From Sphingobium faniae (GTDB lineage Bacteria; Pseudomonadota; Alphaproteobacteria; Sphingomonadales; Sphingomonadaceae), in NCBI GenBank assembly GCA_900100475.1, contig FMTU01000007.1, positions 1-64,000 on the forward strand: 64,000 nucleotides of DNA, in the 5' to 3' direction. The notes under the pieces were generated by a model. That model was not told where the DNA came from, ran no database searches, and saw nothing but the letters and a program-made list of their open reading frames with translations. The position numbers and the translations under genes were made by a program. Positions 43,259 through 54,517 of this stretch are shown here, piece after piece (the stretch's first letter is position 1; every line of letters starts with the position of its first letter).

Positions 43259-43283
43259 TGGCACTCGATGCCTGCGAGTGCCA
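43259..43283. promoter_or_regulatory. CIRCE operator (HrcA site) upstream of groES
   Basis: TGGCACTC (43259-43266), a 9-base spacer, and GAGTGCCA (43276-43283) match the CIRCE consensus inverted repeat (TTAGCACTC-N9-GAGTGCTAA) with exact spacing. HrcA represses through it until heat sequesters the repressor. It lies about 20 bases before the groES -35 element. Confidence 0.9.
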
Positions 43284-43331
43284 AAAATTTTCGCGCACCA
43301 TCTTGACGCAAAAAATGAGCTTTCCTAATTC
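43281..43331 (+). promoter_or_regulatory. groES promoter region
   Basis: The CAAAAATTTTCG then CGCACCATCTTGACG stretch resembles the hsp20 upstream region (40486-40515). TTGACG at 43303-43308 with TAATTC 17 bases later (43326-43331) fits a vegetative promoter; the CTTGA form also suits a heat-shock factor. Dual control with CIRCE is likely. Confidence 0.5.
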
Positions 43332-43398
43332 CGCGTCACCTGACGTTCGAATAAACGCCGGGCCTATCACATCTCAGTTTTGCATCTGGAGGTTATGC

Positions 43399-45394
<1,996 letters not shown>

Positions 45395-45402
45395 CAGACG
45401 AA

Positions 45403-45424
45403 GGGCCCGGCTGCGGCCGGGCCC
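45403..45424 (+). terminator. GC-rich hairpin after groEL
   Basis: GGGCCCGGC (45403-45411) pairs perfectly with GCCGGGCCC (45416-45424) around a TGCG tetraloop, 9 bases past the groEL stop. No T-run follows, so termination may be partial, with read-through into the next small gene. Confidence 0.6.
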
Positions 45425-45450
45425 CATCATCGAATATGAGGAACTCGACG

Positions 45451-45636
45451 ATGAACGGCCATTATCTGCGCTACCTCGAGCGCGAACATGCGCGTCTCGA
45501 TGCCGAAATCCGCGAAGAGGAGAAGCGTCTCCATCCGCGCCATTTCCTGATCGGCCGGCTCAAGAAGCTGAAACTGGCGGTCAAGGACCAGATGGCGGCC
45601 TGCTCGGGTCACGAGGAAGAGCGCGAAGCCGCTTGA
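45451..45636 (+). CDS. DUF465 (YdcH-like) small protein
   Basis: A 61-residue helical protein. The pattern YLEREHARLDAEIREEEKR, then IGRLKKLKLAVKDQM is the DUF465 coiled helical hairpin, of unknown function and common in proteobacteria. The start at 45451 is backed by GAGGA 9 bases upstream; an earlier ATG at 45436 is less good. It follows groEL closely and might be read from the same promoter. Confidence 0.8.
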   Translation: MNGHYLRYLEREHARLDAEIREEEKRLHPRHFLIGRLKKLKLAVKDQMAACSGHEEEREAA

Positions 45637-45846
45637 GCGAGAGTCCGGTGCGTACGATCCGCGCACATGCCCGCAACTTTACCGCAACGAGTTGTTGCCA
45701 GAAACCCCATGGCGCCCATCTGCGTTGCCTGATCGTCCGCCCCGTTCGGGGAAGCTCGCGAGGATGGACAGGGGAGCCTCGAGCCAGCCGCCGGGGCTCC
45801 TTTCTCTGTCAGCAACAATCTATGGGACAGGCCAAGGAACCTGGCG

Positions 45847-46035
45847 ATGCACTGGCGCGTAACGAAACGGCTGCCTGCAGCTGGCGAGAGTGGCCGGCGA
45901 CACACTATCGTCCAGATGAAAAGGGGCGAGGAAATCGATTTCATCCTGGATAGCGATCTTGCCGTCACGCGCCGCACCGATGGCTCATTCCTGATCGATG
46001 AAACGGGAGAAGTCCTCCGGCCGATGGATGCCTGA
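45847..46035 (+). CDS. small hypothetical protein
   Basis: A 62-residue protein (MHWRVTKRLPAAGE onward) with AAGGA about 8 bases before the ATG. The second half (IDFILDSDLAVTRRTDGSFL then IDETGEVLRPMDA) looks like a folded beta unit. No family is recognised. It is convergent with the HtrA-like gene. The region 45637-45846 upstream has no other gene; a GGAGCC/GGCTCC repeat at 45773-45800 followed by TTT may be a weak terminator. Confidence 0.55.
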   Translation: MHWRVTKRLPAAGESGRRHTIVQMKRGEEIDFILDSDLAVTRRTDGSFLIDETGEVLRPMDA

Positions 46036-46113
46036 CCCTTTCTCGAAACGCATGAAACGTCACGGCACCTGCGAATCGCGGGAGGATTTCCGATTGCGCG
46101 CACCTGGTGGCAG

Positions 46114-47174
46114 CTACTCGTCCGGCTGAAGCGCGATCTTGACCTCGCGCATAGCTTGCCCCCGCTGGAGGGTGACCCGCACGTTGGCGCCGACCTCGAA
46201 GTCGTCCAGTCGCGCGAGGAGCGCGCCGATAGTGCCTACTGGTTTACCCTCGACGGCGGTGATGACATCGCCGGGCACGAAACCGGCCGGACCGGTCGTG
46301 ACACCGCTCATACCGGCCTTGGCGGCGGCGGAACCGGGTTCAACCGCCAGCACGAAAACACCGTCACGGCCGGTCAGCGCCTTGAGCCGGCCGTTGACCT
46401 GCTCGTCAACCGAAATCCCGAGCGAGGGACGCACATATCTGCCGCTCCTGAGCAGCTGCGGGATCACGCGCATGAGCGTGTCGACCGGAACCGCGAAGCT
46501 TATGCCGGCCGAGGCCCCGGAGGGGCTGTAGATCGCGGTGTTGATACCGATAAGGCGACCACTCGAATCCAGCAGCGGACCTCCCGAGTTGCCAGGATTG
46601 ATGGCGGCATCGGTCTGGATGAGGTGTTGGATATCCGGGCCGCCGTTCTCGCTGGGTAGGGTGCGATCCAGCGCCGAGACGATGCCGGTGGTCAAAGTCC
46701 AGTCGAGCCCAAACGGATTGCCGATGGCGAAAACCTTCTGGCCGACTTTAAGGTCGCCGCTCGTGCCGATCGGGATCGGCGACGGCGATTGGAACCCGAT
46801 ACCGATCTTGAGAAGGGCAATGTCGTGCTGCGGGCTCGCGCCGACTAGGCGCGCCCGGTACTTACGGCCATCGGCGAGCAGCACGGAGGCTTCCGACATG
46901 CCTTGGACGACATGGAAGTTGGTGACGACGTGCCCGGCCTCGTCCCAGAAGAAACCGGAGCCCGTGCCGCGGGGTATTGAGAAGATATTGCGCGACCAGG
47001 CATCCTGAACGAGCTGGGACGTCGAGATGTAGACCACCGAGGCACGCGATTTTTCGAAAACCTCAATTGTCGATCGCTCGTCGGCGGCAAGTTCACCCCT
47101 TGGCGTGACGAGGCGGTGCGCGGTCGCTGGCGGATCCGCCGCGCCGAATCTGCCGGACAGACCATACCAAAGGG
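46114..47174 (-). pseudogene. HtrA/Do-like trypsin-type serine protease, missing its own N-terminus
   Basis: The S1C protease core is complete: catalytic His in VTNFHVVQG, Asp in HDIALLKI, Ser in NPGNSGGPLL, then one PDZ domain (VLAVEPGSAAAKAG, PGDVITAVEGKPV). Such enzymes degrade misfolded envelope proteins. However, the expected signal peptide and a start codon are absent. The frame continues upstream into hemerythrin-domain sequence (about 47175) with no ATG, and the joint looks like a recombination or deletion junction. It could be expressed only from within the hemerythrin part, if at all. I treat it as a damaged gene. Confidence 0.72.
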
Positions 47175-47378
47175 TATCGGTCTCGATCTTGCCCTTCAGC
47201 GCGGGATAGAAGACCTCCTCCTCGATCACGGTGTGGATCTTGAGCTCGTTGAGATCTCCTGGGCAATCTTCATCTTGTTGCCGCCCTTGGCGCTTTCGAA
47301 CTTCTCGAACAGGCCTTCGACCTTGCGGTGATCGGCCTTGAGGAGGGCAATGGCGTCGGTGTAGGTTTCGGTGGGCAT
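47175..47378 (-). pseudogene. hemerythrin HHE-domain protein, truncated and frameshifted
   Basis: From ATG 47378 (GGAAGG upstream) the frame encodes MPTETYTDAIALLKADHRKV then EGLFEKFESAKGGNKMKIAQ, the start of an HHE metal-binding domain with the first His. The continuation NELKIHTVIEEEVFYPALKG lies in another frame, so one base is missing near 47250-47257 (GAGATCTCAACGAG where GAGATCTGCAACGAG is expected). The domain is then cut after KIETDTL and joined to the HtrA-like sequence. HHE proteins bind iron and sense oxygen or NO. Confidence 0.72.
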
Positions 47379-47863
47379 CTCGCGTCCTTCCGTGCTGGAG
47401 CCTGGATATGCCGCGGTAACTGACCAGCCCCGTTTCGGGTTTCCGAAGAACGGGTCCAGGCGAAAATGAGCTGGCATCAGTCCATGCTCGATTAACAGGA
47501 CGACGTCGCTCGTCTGCTCGCTCGATCAATCATCAGGCCACTATCGCCCGTTCGGCCAACGGAGACCGCCCACCTTTGAATGTGACGTGCGACTTATGTG
47601 GAAAAGGCGGTTTCGGTTTACCTGCAAGAACAAGGACGACCGGGATGAAGGCCGTTTTTGCCTGACGGCTCCGCGCTGAACGAATGGTTGGTTCTGACGG
47701 AAGCTGCCGTGCATAGCCCGATCGGCGAACGACGTATTTTGGTCGACTGCCGCCAAGCCCCCTCTCGACGTGTCGGATGGCGCTTTCGGAAAATGCAGCT
47801 CGACCGCTCCCGGAAGCTGATGGGACCATGCCAACGTTTAAAAGCGGCCATTTGAGCGGATTA
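47379..47863. other. about 480 bases without a supported gene
   Basis: Between the HHE start and the IS630-like transposase. No family signature or clear promoter is seen. The left end of the transposon probably lies in the last part, but no matching inverted repeat could be paired by eye with the right flank. Confidence 0.4.
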
Positions 47864-49558
47864 TTATCTCCAACGCGGATCCTTGCAATTATTGCTATCT
47901 GAGAAGGCGGCCTCGATACGCTCCTCTCCCCAAATGCGCTTGCCAGCCCGCTTGGGGTGCTCGCGAAAGTGCTGGTTGCGCTCGGCGAAATAGCTGTTGA
48001 TGGCTGCGCGTGCTTCGTCGACCGAGACATAATTGCTGTTGTGGATGATCGCCCTAGCCATCCCGCTGAAGATTGACTCGATGACGTTCAAGAATTGAGC
48101 GCCGGCTGGCAGTGGAGCCGTTTCGACGCGCGGGCGTCCAGCCACGTTGGCGATCGCATTGTGATCCCGGATCCGCTGGCGCAGCTTTTTCGACATATGC
48201 CAGGACGCGGCATCCCATGACAGATAGAGAGTGCGTCGATCGGCATATTGCTCGATCAGCACTTCCATCATGCGGATCATCTCGGCTGTATTCTTTCGCT
48301 CGCTGTAGAAGTGCGTGACTTGGTTTCCGCTCAGCTCCAGCGCCGCCGTCATGATCATGCAGCCCTTTGATCGCTGCCATTGTGGGACCACACGGTGCGG
48401 GCCTGGGGGATCGAGCTTGACTCCGGGCTTCATTTTGACTGCGAAGGGGCCGAACTCGTCAATCGAGAAGAAGGCCTCATCTGCCGCCAGCTTGCCCAAT
48501 ATGGTCTGCACGGCCGCCAGCTTCTCCCGGTAGGCGGGGTCTTGGGATGTCAGCACGATCCTCGCCTTGCGCCATTTCCAGCCGGCATCCTTGATGATCT
48601 GCCGCACAACTTGATGGCAAGCCGGATGCCCCACCGAGGTTAACACCGCCCGGAGATCGCGCATGGTCCACGACGTACGATTGATGCCATGATCTTTTGG
48701 CGGCTCATGGAGAATGCGGAAAACGGCGGCCTTTAGATCCTCTTGCTCAGCCTTCAGCACTCCCCTGCTCATTGGGGCAAGCAATTGCTCGACGCCGCCG
48801 GCTTGGAACGCGCGAATATGACGTCGGCAGCTATTCCGGCTTAGCCCGAGGCATGCAGAGATACGCCGGATCGGGAAGCCCTGCGCATAGGCTAAGACGG
48901 TGATGGCCCGATTGCGCCGCCGGCTGCTGGGATCATGGACGCAAGGCAGAAGCTTTGAAGCGACATCGGCTGACACACGCAACGGGGTTCCGAGTTGGTC
49001 TCCCCTAAGCTTATTGATCCAATGCGCAACCTCAAACCCCTGCTCGGCACGGCGGTCGCGCTCCAGGCTGAGAACGATGCTCGAGCCCGCAGCCGTTGCG
49101 TCAGCCTTGAGCTGATAGGCCCGCGACCCTCGAGCGAAAGTCAAGCTCGCGCCTGACGCGTCAATGTCAGGCGGTCGAACGGCGATCTTCATATAAGAAG
49201 ACTGGGCTTTCCGGCATTGCCTGCGGACGGCATCATAACCGCCAAGGTAGCCGTGCTGATCTCGCAGCGACTCGTAAACCGCCTTCATCGTGCGGCGCTC
49301 CCGCTGCGGCTTCGCTTCATCCTCGGTCAGCATTGAGCTGATAGTGGGCACATACGGCGTGATTGCTGGCGGGCGGCTCGGCCGCCAATATTTGGCGGGC
49401 TGCTCCTGCGTGAGCATCTTGCGGACCACGGCTCGACTAAGCCGTTGCGATCGGGCAACTCCTCTGATCGATTGCCCGTCGATCAAGACGAGTTTACGAA
49501 TGCGGGACCATTGGACAGGATCTGTGTGCATCGCCGGGGACCTCCCAGCTAACATCAT
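47864..49558 (-). CDS. IS630-like DDE transposase with long N-terminal HTH region
   Basis: A 564-residue transposase. The first half carries two helix-turn-helix units (SIRGVARSQRLSRAVVRKML; and FPIRRISACLGLSRNSCRRH), the second a DDE/D catalytic core: Asp in SIDEFGPFAV, Asp in LYLSWDAASWH and Glu in NVIESIFSGMAR. It is much longer than typical IS630 proteins (about 340). No second transposon gene adjoins it. The terminal repeats were not identified, so the element borders are unknown. Confidence 0.85.
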   Translation of the reverse strand: MMLAGRSPAMHTDPVQWSRIRKLVLIDGQSIRGVARSQRLSRAVVRKMLTQEQPAKYWRPSRPPAITPYVPTISSMLTEDEAKPQRERRTMKAVYESLRDQHGYLGGYDAVRRQCRKAQSSYMKIAVRPPDIDASGASLTFARGSRAYQLKADATAAGSSIVLSLERDRRAEQGFEVAHWINKLRGDQLGTPLRVSADVASKLLPCVHDPSSRRRNRAITVLAYAQGFPIRRISACLGLSRNSCRRHIRAFQAGGVEQLLAPMSRGVLKAEQEDLKAAVFRILHEPPKDHGINRTSWTMRDLRAVLTSVGHPACHQVVRQIIKDAGWKWRKARIVLTSQDPAYREKLAAVQTILGKLAADEAFFSIDEFGPFAVKMKPGVKLDPPGPHRVVPQWQRSKGCMIMTAALELSGNQVTHFYSERKNTAEMIRMMEVLIEQYADRRTLYLSWDAASWHMSKKLRQRIRDHNAIANVAGRPRVETAPLPAGAQFLNVIESIFSGMARAIIHNSNYVSVDEARAAINSYFAERNQHFREHPKRAGKRIWGEERIEAAFSDSNNCKDPRWR

Positions 49559-50014
49559 GCCGGATATGTGTTAAAGGCTGTCGAACTCCGGCTGTGACCG
49601 ATCCTCTAGCGGCCATTCTGCACTGATAATCCTCGGCATAGATCTCCGCTCTCGTCAAAATAGCTTGCAGCCCGATGCCTTCCCCTCGAAACCGGCTGTG
49701 GCACCCTTAGCTGCTCGACTTCTATCAACGTCGCGACAGACCGGTTTCGGCGTGACCGGACATCATCTCGCTGCGTAGGAAGGGCGAGATCTGGTCGGTT
49801 TCGCACGATGAGCAGTTCCAACGGTGCTGCTGCCAGGCGGCATTAATTTTTGACCGAAAGTGCGATAACGCCCAATATGTTCACCGAGACGTTCCAGTTG
49901 CGCCGATTCCGGCCTCTCGAAGTCCCGATCCTTGTTCCTGGAACCGGACATTCGAGAAAACCATCGCCGACAGGCGGTGATGACTAGGCCGGGAGCGATA
50001 GTGTCCAGGACTCG
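49559..50014. other. about 450 bases without a supported gene
   Basis: Between the transposase and the kinase gene. No frame carries a recognisable signature. The right end of the IS630-like element is expected in its first part. Confidence 0.4.
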
Positions 50015-51544
50015 TTACCGGAGATAATGATCCGGGATGGGCATCCGGTCGGGCCGGTTTAGCTGCCCGGTCACCGCCTTGGTAAACAGGCTCAACCAGC
50101 GATGCTGAAATTGGTCTTCGTCTTCTCCATCAATGGCAAAGGGACCGTATGCTATGTTCGCTACACCCATGGTGTTTGAAAACGCCGTCTGGAATTCGCG
50201 ATCTCCCGGCTGGAGTGCGTATGGTTCGTCACCTCCATCGCGCGTAGCGGCGAAGCTCCAGAAGGATGTTTCTCTCCATCGATAGTTAGAATCGTCCTTC
50301 GTTTGTCCGAAGAATAAAGTGGCACTCCACCTATAATCCCGATCGTCTGGAATGGAGTGCCCCACATACATGATTGGAAAGCCATCATTACTTCGCGGCG
50401 GCCGGACCACCTTCGCGCGGGTTACCGAAAGTGTGGCGCCGGCTACAATATCCCAGACAGGCCCCTGGTTATACGGGTCTGGGCGCATTGGCGCGACGCT
50501 ACTCGGAGCGTCGAACGAGAGTGAACCCCTGCCCAACGTAATGGCGTTCTTCGCCAGGCGCGCTTCGTCCGACGCTAGTTTGATCTCTGCGAACAGTCGA
50601 TGGATCATCTCATTGAGGTCGTTGCTGGCTTCCCGCATTAACTGCTGCCGTTGCCGTTCGATCGTCGCAGCGGCTTGAGCGGCCGCTTCTGCCGCTGCTG
50701 CTTCACGCGAGATTTGCCCTGCAGCCGCAAGCAGACCCTCATGCGCTGGCCGCGCTTTCGCGATTTCAACAGACCCGATAACCTCGATACATCGTTCAAT
50801 ATTCGGCCGGGACGCAGGTGATTTCCTTAGCATGAGTCCGACGAAGGCAGCCAAGCGAGGGTTTCCGCCAAGCGGCGGTGCGGCAGTATGGAGGTGAGCG
50901 TCCCTTATCTCCACTTGAGATCCGGCAAACGGGGGCGCGCCATTCAGCATGGTATGCATCATGCAGCCCAAGGCATAAACATCCGTGGCGTGAGACGGTG
51001 CCTCACCCTGCCATTGTTCCGGCGCACCGTAGGCAGGCGTCAAGCTGCCCCGGAGAGTGCGGAGAGATGTGCTGTCCTCAACAAACTTAGCAATTCCAAA
51101 ATCAGCCAAGCGCCAGCGGCCTTCGAAACGCAGGACATTACCAGGCTTCAGGTCGCGATGAACAATATCTCCCACCTCGCGCAATCCGGCTAGAACGTCT
51201 AACGCGACCGCCTTCGACTCAGCCAGCGTCAGGACGCCTTTGTCGTTCACCTCGTCCTGCAGGCTGCGCTCGCAGATTGGCATGACGAGAAAATAGTTGT
51301 CGGAATCGGCATCTTGGCCATAATCCAGCACCGGCACCACATGCTCCAGTGTCCGGCTGGCGAGCGATTGCCCGATGTTCATTTCTCGATGAGCGGCCTC
51401 GCTAGCGGTCAGCTTCAGTCGCTTGACCGCCACAGGACCATTGGAGCCTGAACCACGGAATACCTCGCCAAATCCGCCCGGCGGACCAAGCCTGTCCTCC
51501 TCATCAAACGTCCACTCGGCATTGTTCAGTCGAATTGTCGGCAT
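50015..51544 (-). CDS. Ser/Thr protein kinase (Hanks type) with unknown C-terminal domain
   Basis: A 509-residue protein. Residues 1-265 form a complete kinase: G-loop GPPGGFGEVFRG (20-31), Lys41, HRDLKPGN with catalytic Asp131, DFG 148-150 and APE 174-176. A coiled-coil of Ala/Glu/Arg-rich residues (about 275-320) leads to a C-terminal domain of about 190 residues that I do not recognise (with two DDxxYRWxxxxFF-like repeats near YRWSATLFF and YRWRETSFW). No membrane segment. It lies in the defence-rich part of the window and could be a defence kinase. AGGGAGGG precedes the ATG. Confidence 0.85.
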   Translation of the reverse strand: MPTIRLNNAEWTFDEEDRLGPPGGFGEVFRGSGSNGPVAVKRLKLTASEAAHREMNIGQSLASRTLEHVVPVLDYGQDADSDNYFLVMPICERSLQDEVNDKGVLTLAESKAVALDVLAGLREVGDIVHRDLKPGNVLRFEGRWRLADFGIAKFVEDSTSLRTLRGSLTPAYGAPEQWQGEAPSHATDVYALGCMMHTMLNGAPPFAGSQVEIRDAHLHTAAPPLGGNPRLAAFVGLMLRKSPASRPNIERCIEVIGSVEIAKARPAHEGLLAAAGQISREAAAAEAAAQAAATIERQRQQLMREASNDLNEMIHRLFAEIKLASDEARLAKNAITLGRGSLSFDAPSSVAPMRPDPYNQGPVWDIVAGATLSVTRAKVVRPPRSNDGFPIMYVGHSIPDDRDYRWSATLFFGQTKDDSNYRWRETSFWSFAATRDGGDEPYALQPGDREFQTAFSNTMGVANIAYGPFAIDGEDEDQFQHRWLSLFTKAVTGQLNRPDRMPIPDHYLR

Positions 51545-51706
51545 GTGGCCCTCCCTCGAGGAAGGCTAGATGAGCGCGTTCGATTCGCGCAATCGCCGCA
51601 AGTGCCCGATTTTCAAGAATGTTGCTCGAGACGTAGGCGAGGTGTCCTTAGGAAAGGCAACTATCTGATGTCTGCCGCCTGAAACCTGCCGGACCCCAAA
51701 CGGCCA

Positions 51707-52173
51707 TCAACGTCGGCAGATGGGCCGTTCCGAATTGTACCGGGGCCAGATCACTGCAGTACCGCCCTGCACCATGGCACAGTTGATCTCGACATTGTCC
51801 CCATTTCTACAGATCGCTGTCACCCGGTTGTAGCTTGTGCCGGTCCGTATACATTGTAGCTCTTGGCCTCCTGCAAGTTGCCCAAGCATGGCAATGGCCG
51901 CGGATGCGGACGCTGAAGGGCAGGGATGCCCCGGAGAGCAGCTCTCGTCACGCTCCCTTGCTGCCACGGCGTGCAGCCGAACGCGGGTTCCGTCGGCGCA
52001 GCGCAGGGTGTCACCATCAGTGATCGAGGCCACTTGGCAAGAAAACTGATCGACGTTGTGATCCGATGCGTGCAGCGGCTGGACAGCAGGCCACCACCAG
52101 GCAAGGAGGATTGCCAGCAGGACAATCACGACAGGCGCAAACTGCCATTGCGACGTGGCAGTCTGCCGGCGCC
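51707..52173 (-). pseudogene. thermonuclease-family (SNase) protein, N-terminus cut by IS630
   Basis: The frame has a membrane anchor (VIVLLAILLAWWWPA) and the SNase beginning FSCQVASITDGDTLRC then RVRLHAVAARERDESC, and ends at PICRR. Coding similarity continues upstream of the first possible start (GTG 52129) through RRRQTATSQWQFAP up to about 52173, where the IS630 element begins, so the true start has been removed. In-frame stops occur just inside the IS. Protein from the GTG would lack the cytoplasmic tail but keep the anchor; activity is uncertain. It would be an envelope-attached nuclease. Confidence 0.75.
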
Positions 52174-52176
52174 TAG

Positions 52177-53226
52177 AGCGGTTTCCACACGAACTGAATC
52201 AGTAGGGGTTCCCTTTGCTGCGCTGATGTGATTCACGCTGTCTGCTGGTTGCAGGAGGCCAGCATGGATGGCACGAACGCTTTCACAAGACCTGCGGGAC
52301 AGGGTCATTGCTGCGATTGATGGGGGTTTGAGTTGTCGTGCTGCCGCTGACCGGTTTGGTGTCAGCGCATCGAGCGCGATCCGCTGGCGGCAACGCGCGC
52401 TGGAACATGGTGAGGCTGTCGCCAAGCCACGCGGCGGAGATCGGCATTCGGCCAGGATCGAGGCGCATGGCGGCTTCATCCGTGAACTGCTTGCCGAACA
52501 GGGCGACATGACCCTTGTCGAAGTGCAGGCTCGGTTGATCGATCGGGGCGCCCCGGTCGGGATCGGCACGCTGCATCGCTTTTTCGTGCGCCATGGCATC
52601 ACGCGGAAAAAAAGACCGGGCACGCGATCGAGCAGGACCGTCCCGACGTCCTGAAGCAGCGTCGCGACTGGTTCGACGGTCAGCTCGATCTGGAACCAGA
52701 ACGCCTGGTCTTCATCGACGAGACCTGGACGGCGACCAATATGACCCGCAGCCATGGCCGCTGTGCCAAAGGCGAGCGTCTGCGGATGGGCTTCCCGCAT
52801 GGTCATCGCAAGACGACCACGCTGGTAGCCGGCCTGCGCATGACCGGCATGATTGCGCCGATGGTGCTCGACGGCCCGATCAACGGCGACTGGTTCGAAG
52901 CCTACGTAGCTCAAGTGCTTGTGCCAGAACTGCGACCGGGCGACATCGTCATCATGGACAACCTGTCGAGCCACAAGCGCCCGGCGGTCCAACTGCTCAT
53001 CGAGGGCGCAGGTGCAACCCTGCGCTTCCTTCCACCCTACAGCCCGGACTTCAACCCAATCGAGAAGGCGTTTTCCCGGCTGAAGGCAATGCTGCGCAAA
53101 GCAGGCGAGCGAACCGTTAGCGGGCTTTGGGGTCTGATCGGAAAGCTCGTCGATATCTTCCAGCCCGACGAATCCGCCAATTACTTCAAATCGTGCGGTT
53201 ATGAACCGGAATGAGTGGAAACCGCT
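52177..53226. mobile_element. IS630-family insertion sequence, about 1.05 kb
   Basis: The borders are set by a 12-base perfect inverted repeat: AGCGGTTTCCAC at 52177-52188 and GTGGAAACCGCT at 53215-53226. A TA dinucleotide, the usual IS630 target, precedes the left end (52174-52175) with one base between. The element carries one transposase split over two frames and interrupts the thermonuclease gene. Confidence 0.88.
52268..53214 (+). CDS. IS630 transposase, expressed by -1 frameshifting
   Basis: The first frame (52268-52654) holds the N-terminal helix-turn-helix ([20 protein letters not shown], then [16 protein letters not shown]). The second holds the DDE core (Asp in LVFIDETWT, Asp in [11 protein letters not shown], Glu in [12 protein letters not shown]). 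At 52607-52613 a run of seven A would allow a -1 shift that joins them ([17 protein letters not shown]). This programmed shift is common in IS630. The fused product is about 315 residues and looks complete. Confidence 0.88.
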
Positions 53227-53267
53227 TGTCTTATGACATTGCCGTCCGTTTGGGCCATGCTGGATTG

Positions 53268-53297
53268 CCCGGACCGGGGTGGCCACCCCGGTCCGGG
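53268..53297. repeat. 30-base perfect palindrome
   Basis: A perfect 30-base palindrome (left half CCCGGACCGGGGTGG, centre at 53282/53283) lies 170 bases before the IS110 recombinase, in the 206-base non-coding gap after the IS630 element. It may belong to the left end of the IS110 element, where the bridge RNA of this family is encoded. Confidence 0.75.
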
Positions 53298-53432
53298 CGG
53301 AAGGGGACGGATCGCGAAACCGCCGGTCGTTAAGGGACCGGATTAGAGTAGGATCGCCCCTTTCTTTTCCATCAGGCCCGAACGGATACCGGGGTTTTGG
53401 ACCCGGATGACAAGCATGGGACAGCGGAAAAG

Positions 53433-54374
53433 ATGAGCGACAATCTACCACAGACGATCGGCATCGACATCTCCAAAGCGAGCCTCGATTGCCATGCCTA
53501 CCCCGTCGGCGCCGAGCGCCAGTTTACCAATACCGCCAAGGGCCACAAGGCGCTGATCGCCTGGCTGCGACAATGGCCGATCGAACGGATCGCCTATGAG
53601 GCAACCGGCACCTATCATCGCGCACTGGAGGCGGCGCTGACCAACTGGCCCTGTGTGAAGCTCAACCCTGAACGGGCCCGGCGCTTCGCCCAGGCGACTG
53701 GCACGCTGGCCAAGACTGATCGCATTGACGCCATCCTGCTGGCTCGTATGGCCGCAACCTTGCAGCCACCCGTCAGACCCGCTCGAAGCGCACAGCAGAC
53801 CCAAATGGCGGAACTCATCAATGCCCGAGACGGCCTGGTTCGTGATCGCACCGCGCTCAAAAATCGTGAGAAAAATCTCACCATCGCCTTTCTCAAGCGC
53901 CAGTGTCGCCAGCGGCTCGAACAGATCGATAGACATATCGAGGCCCTCGATGCCCAGATCTCCAATCTGATCGCCGCCGATGCCGTACTTGCTCGCCGAC
54001 ACCAGATCCTGACCAGCATTGCGGGTGTGGGAACGCTGACAGCCAACCAACTCATCGCCACCATGCCCGAACTCGGCAGCCTTGAGAACAAACAGGCCGC
54101 ATCCCTTGCCGGCCTTGCACCGATCGCGCGACAGTCCGGACAATGGAAAGGCAAAAGCTTCATCCGGGGCGGACGCGCCAACGTGAGGCAGGCGCTCTAT
54201 ATGCCTGCCCTCGTCGCTGCCCGATACAACCCTGACCTCAAGGTCAAGTACCAACAACTCGTCACCGCAGGAAAGCCCGCAAAAATCGCGATCACCGCCA
54301 TCATGCGGAAGCTCGTCATCACCGCAAACGCACTGCTCAAAGCCGATAGATGCTGGGCGCAATCTCAGGCTTGA
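53433..54374 (+). CDS. IS110-family transposase (DEDD recombinase)
   Basis: A 313-residue recombinase. The N-terminal RuvC-like domain has Asp in IGIDISKASLDCHAY, Glu in YEATGTYHRALE, and Asp residues in AKTDRIDAILLARMA; the C-terminal transposase_20 domain has TSIAGVGTLTANQLIATMPE and SLAGLAPIARQSG. IS110 enzymes use a bridge RNA to choose target and donor DNA; the RNA is usually encoded in the non-coding flank. Start ATG 53433 (MSDNLPQTIG) lies after GCGGAAAAG. No inverted repeat is expected for this family. Confidence 0.93.
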   Translation: MSDNLPQTIGIDISKASLDCHAYPVGAERQFTNTAKGHKALIAWLRQWPIERIAYEATGTYHRALEAALTNWPCVKLNPERARRFAQATGTLAKTDRIDAILLARMAATLQPPVRPARSAQQTQMAELINARDGLVRDRTALKNREKNLTIAFLKRQCRQRLEQIDRHIEALDAQISNLIAADAVLARRHQILTSIAGVGTLTANQLIATMPELGSLENKQAASLAGLAPIARQSGQWKGKSFIRGGRANVRQALYMPALVAARYNPDLKVKYQQLVTAGKPAKIAITAIMRKLVITANALLKADRCWAQSQA

Positions 54375-54517
54375 TCATCACGGATACTCTAAGGTTCGTG
54401 CGCTTCATCGCGCGCCACTGACGCCGCGAAGGGCCACTCGATCTTCCTCTTTTCACAGAACGATCAATCTCTTCTGCGGCGGAAAAGCGTTCGCCCGAGC
54501 ATGGCGAACAGCGCAAT

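Noticed and set aside
52593..53120. Separate gene inside the IS630 element in a third frame
   Set aside because: It lacks DDE motifs and is a shadow of the frameshifted transposase.
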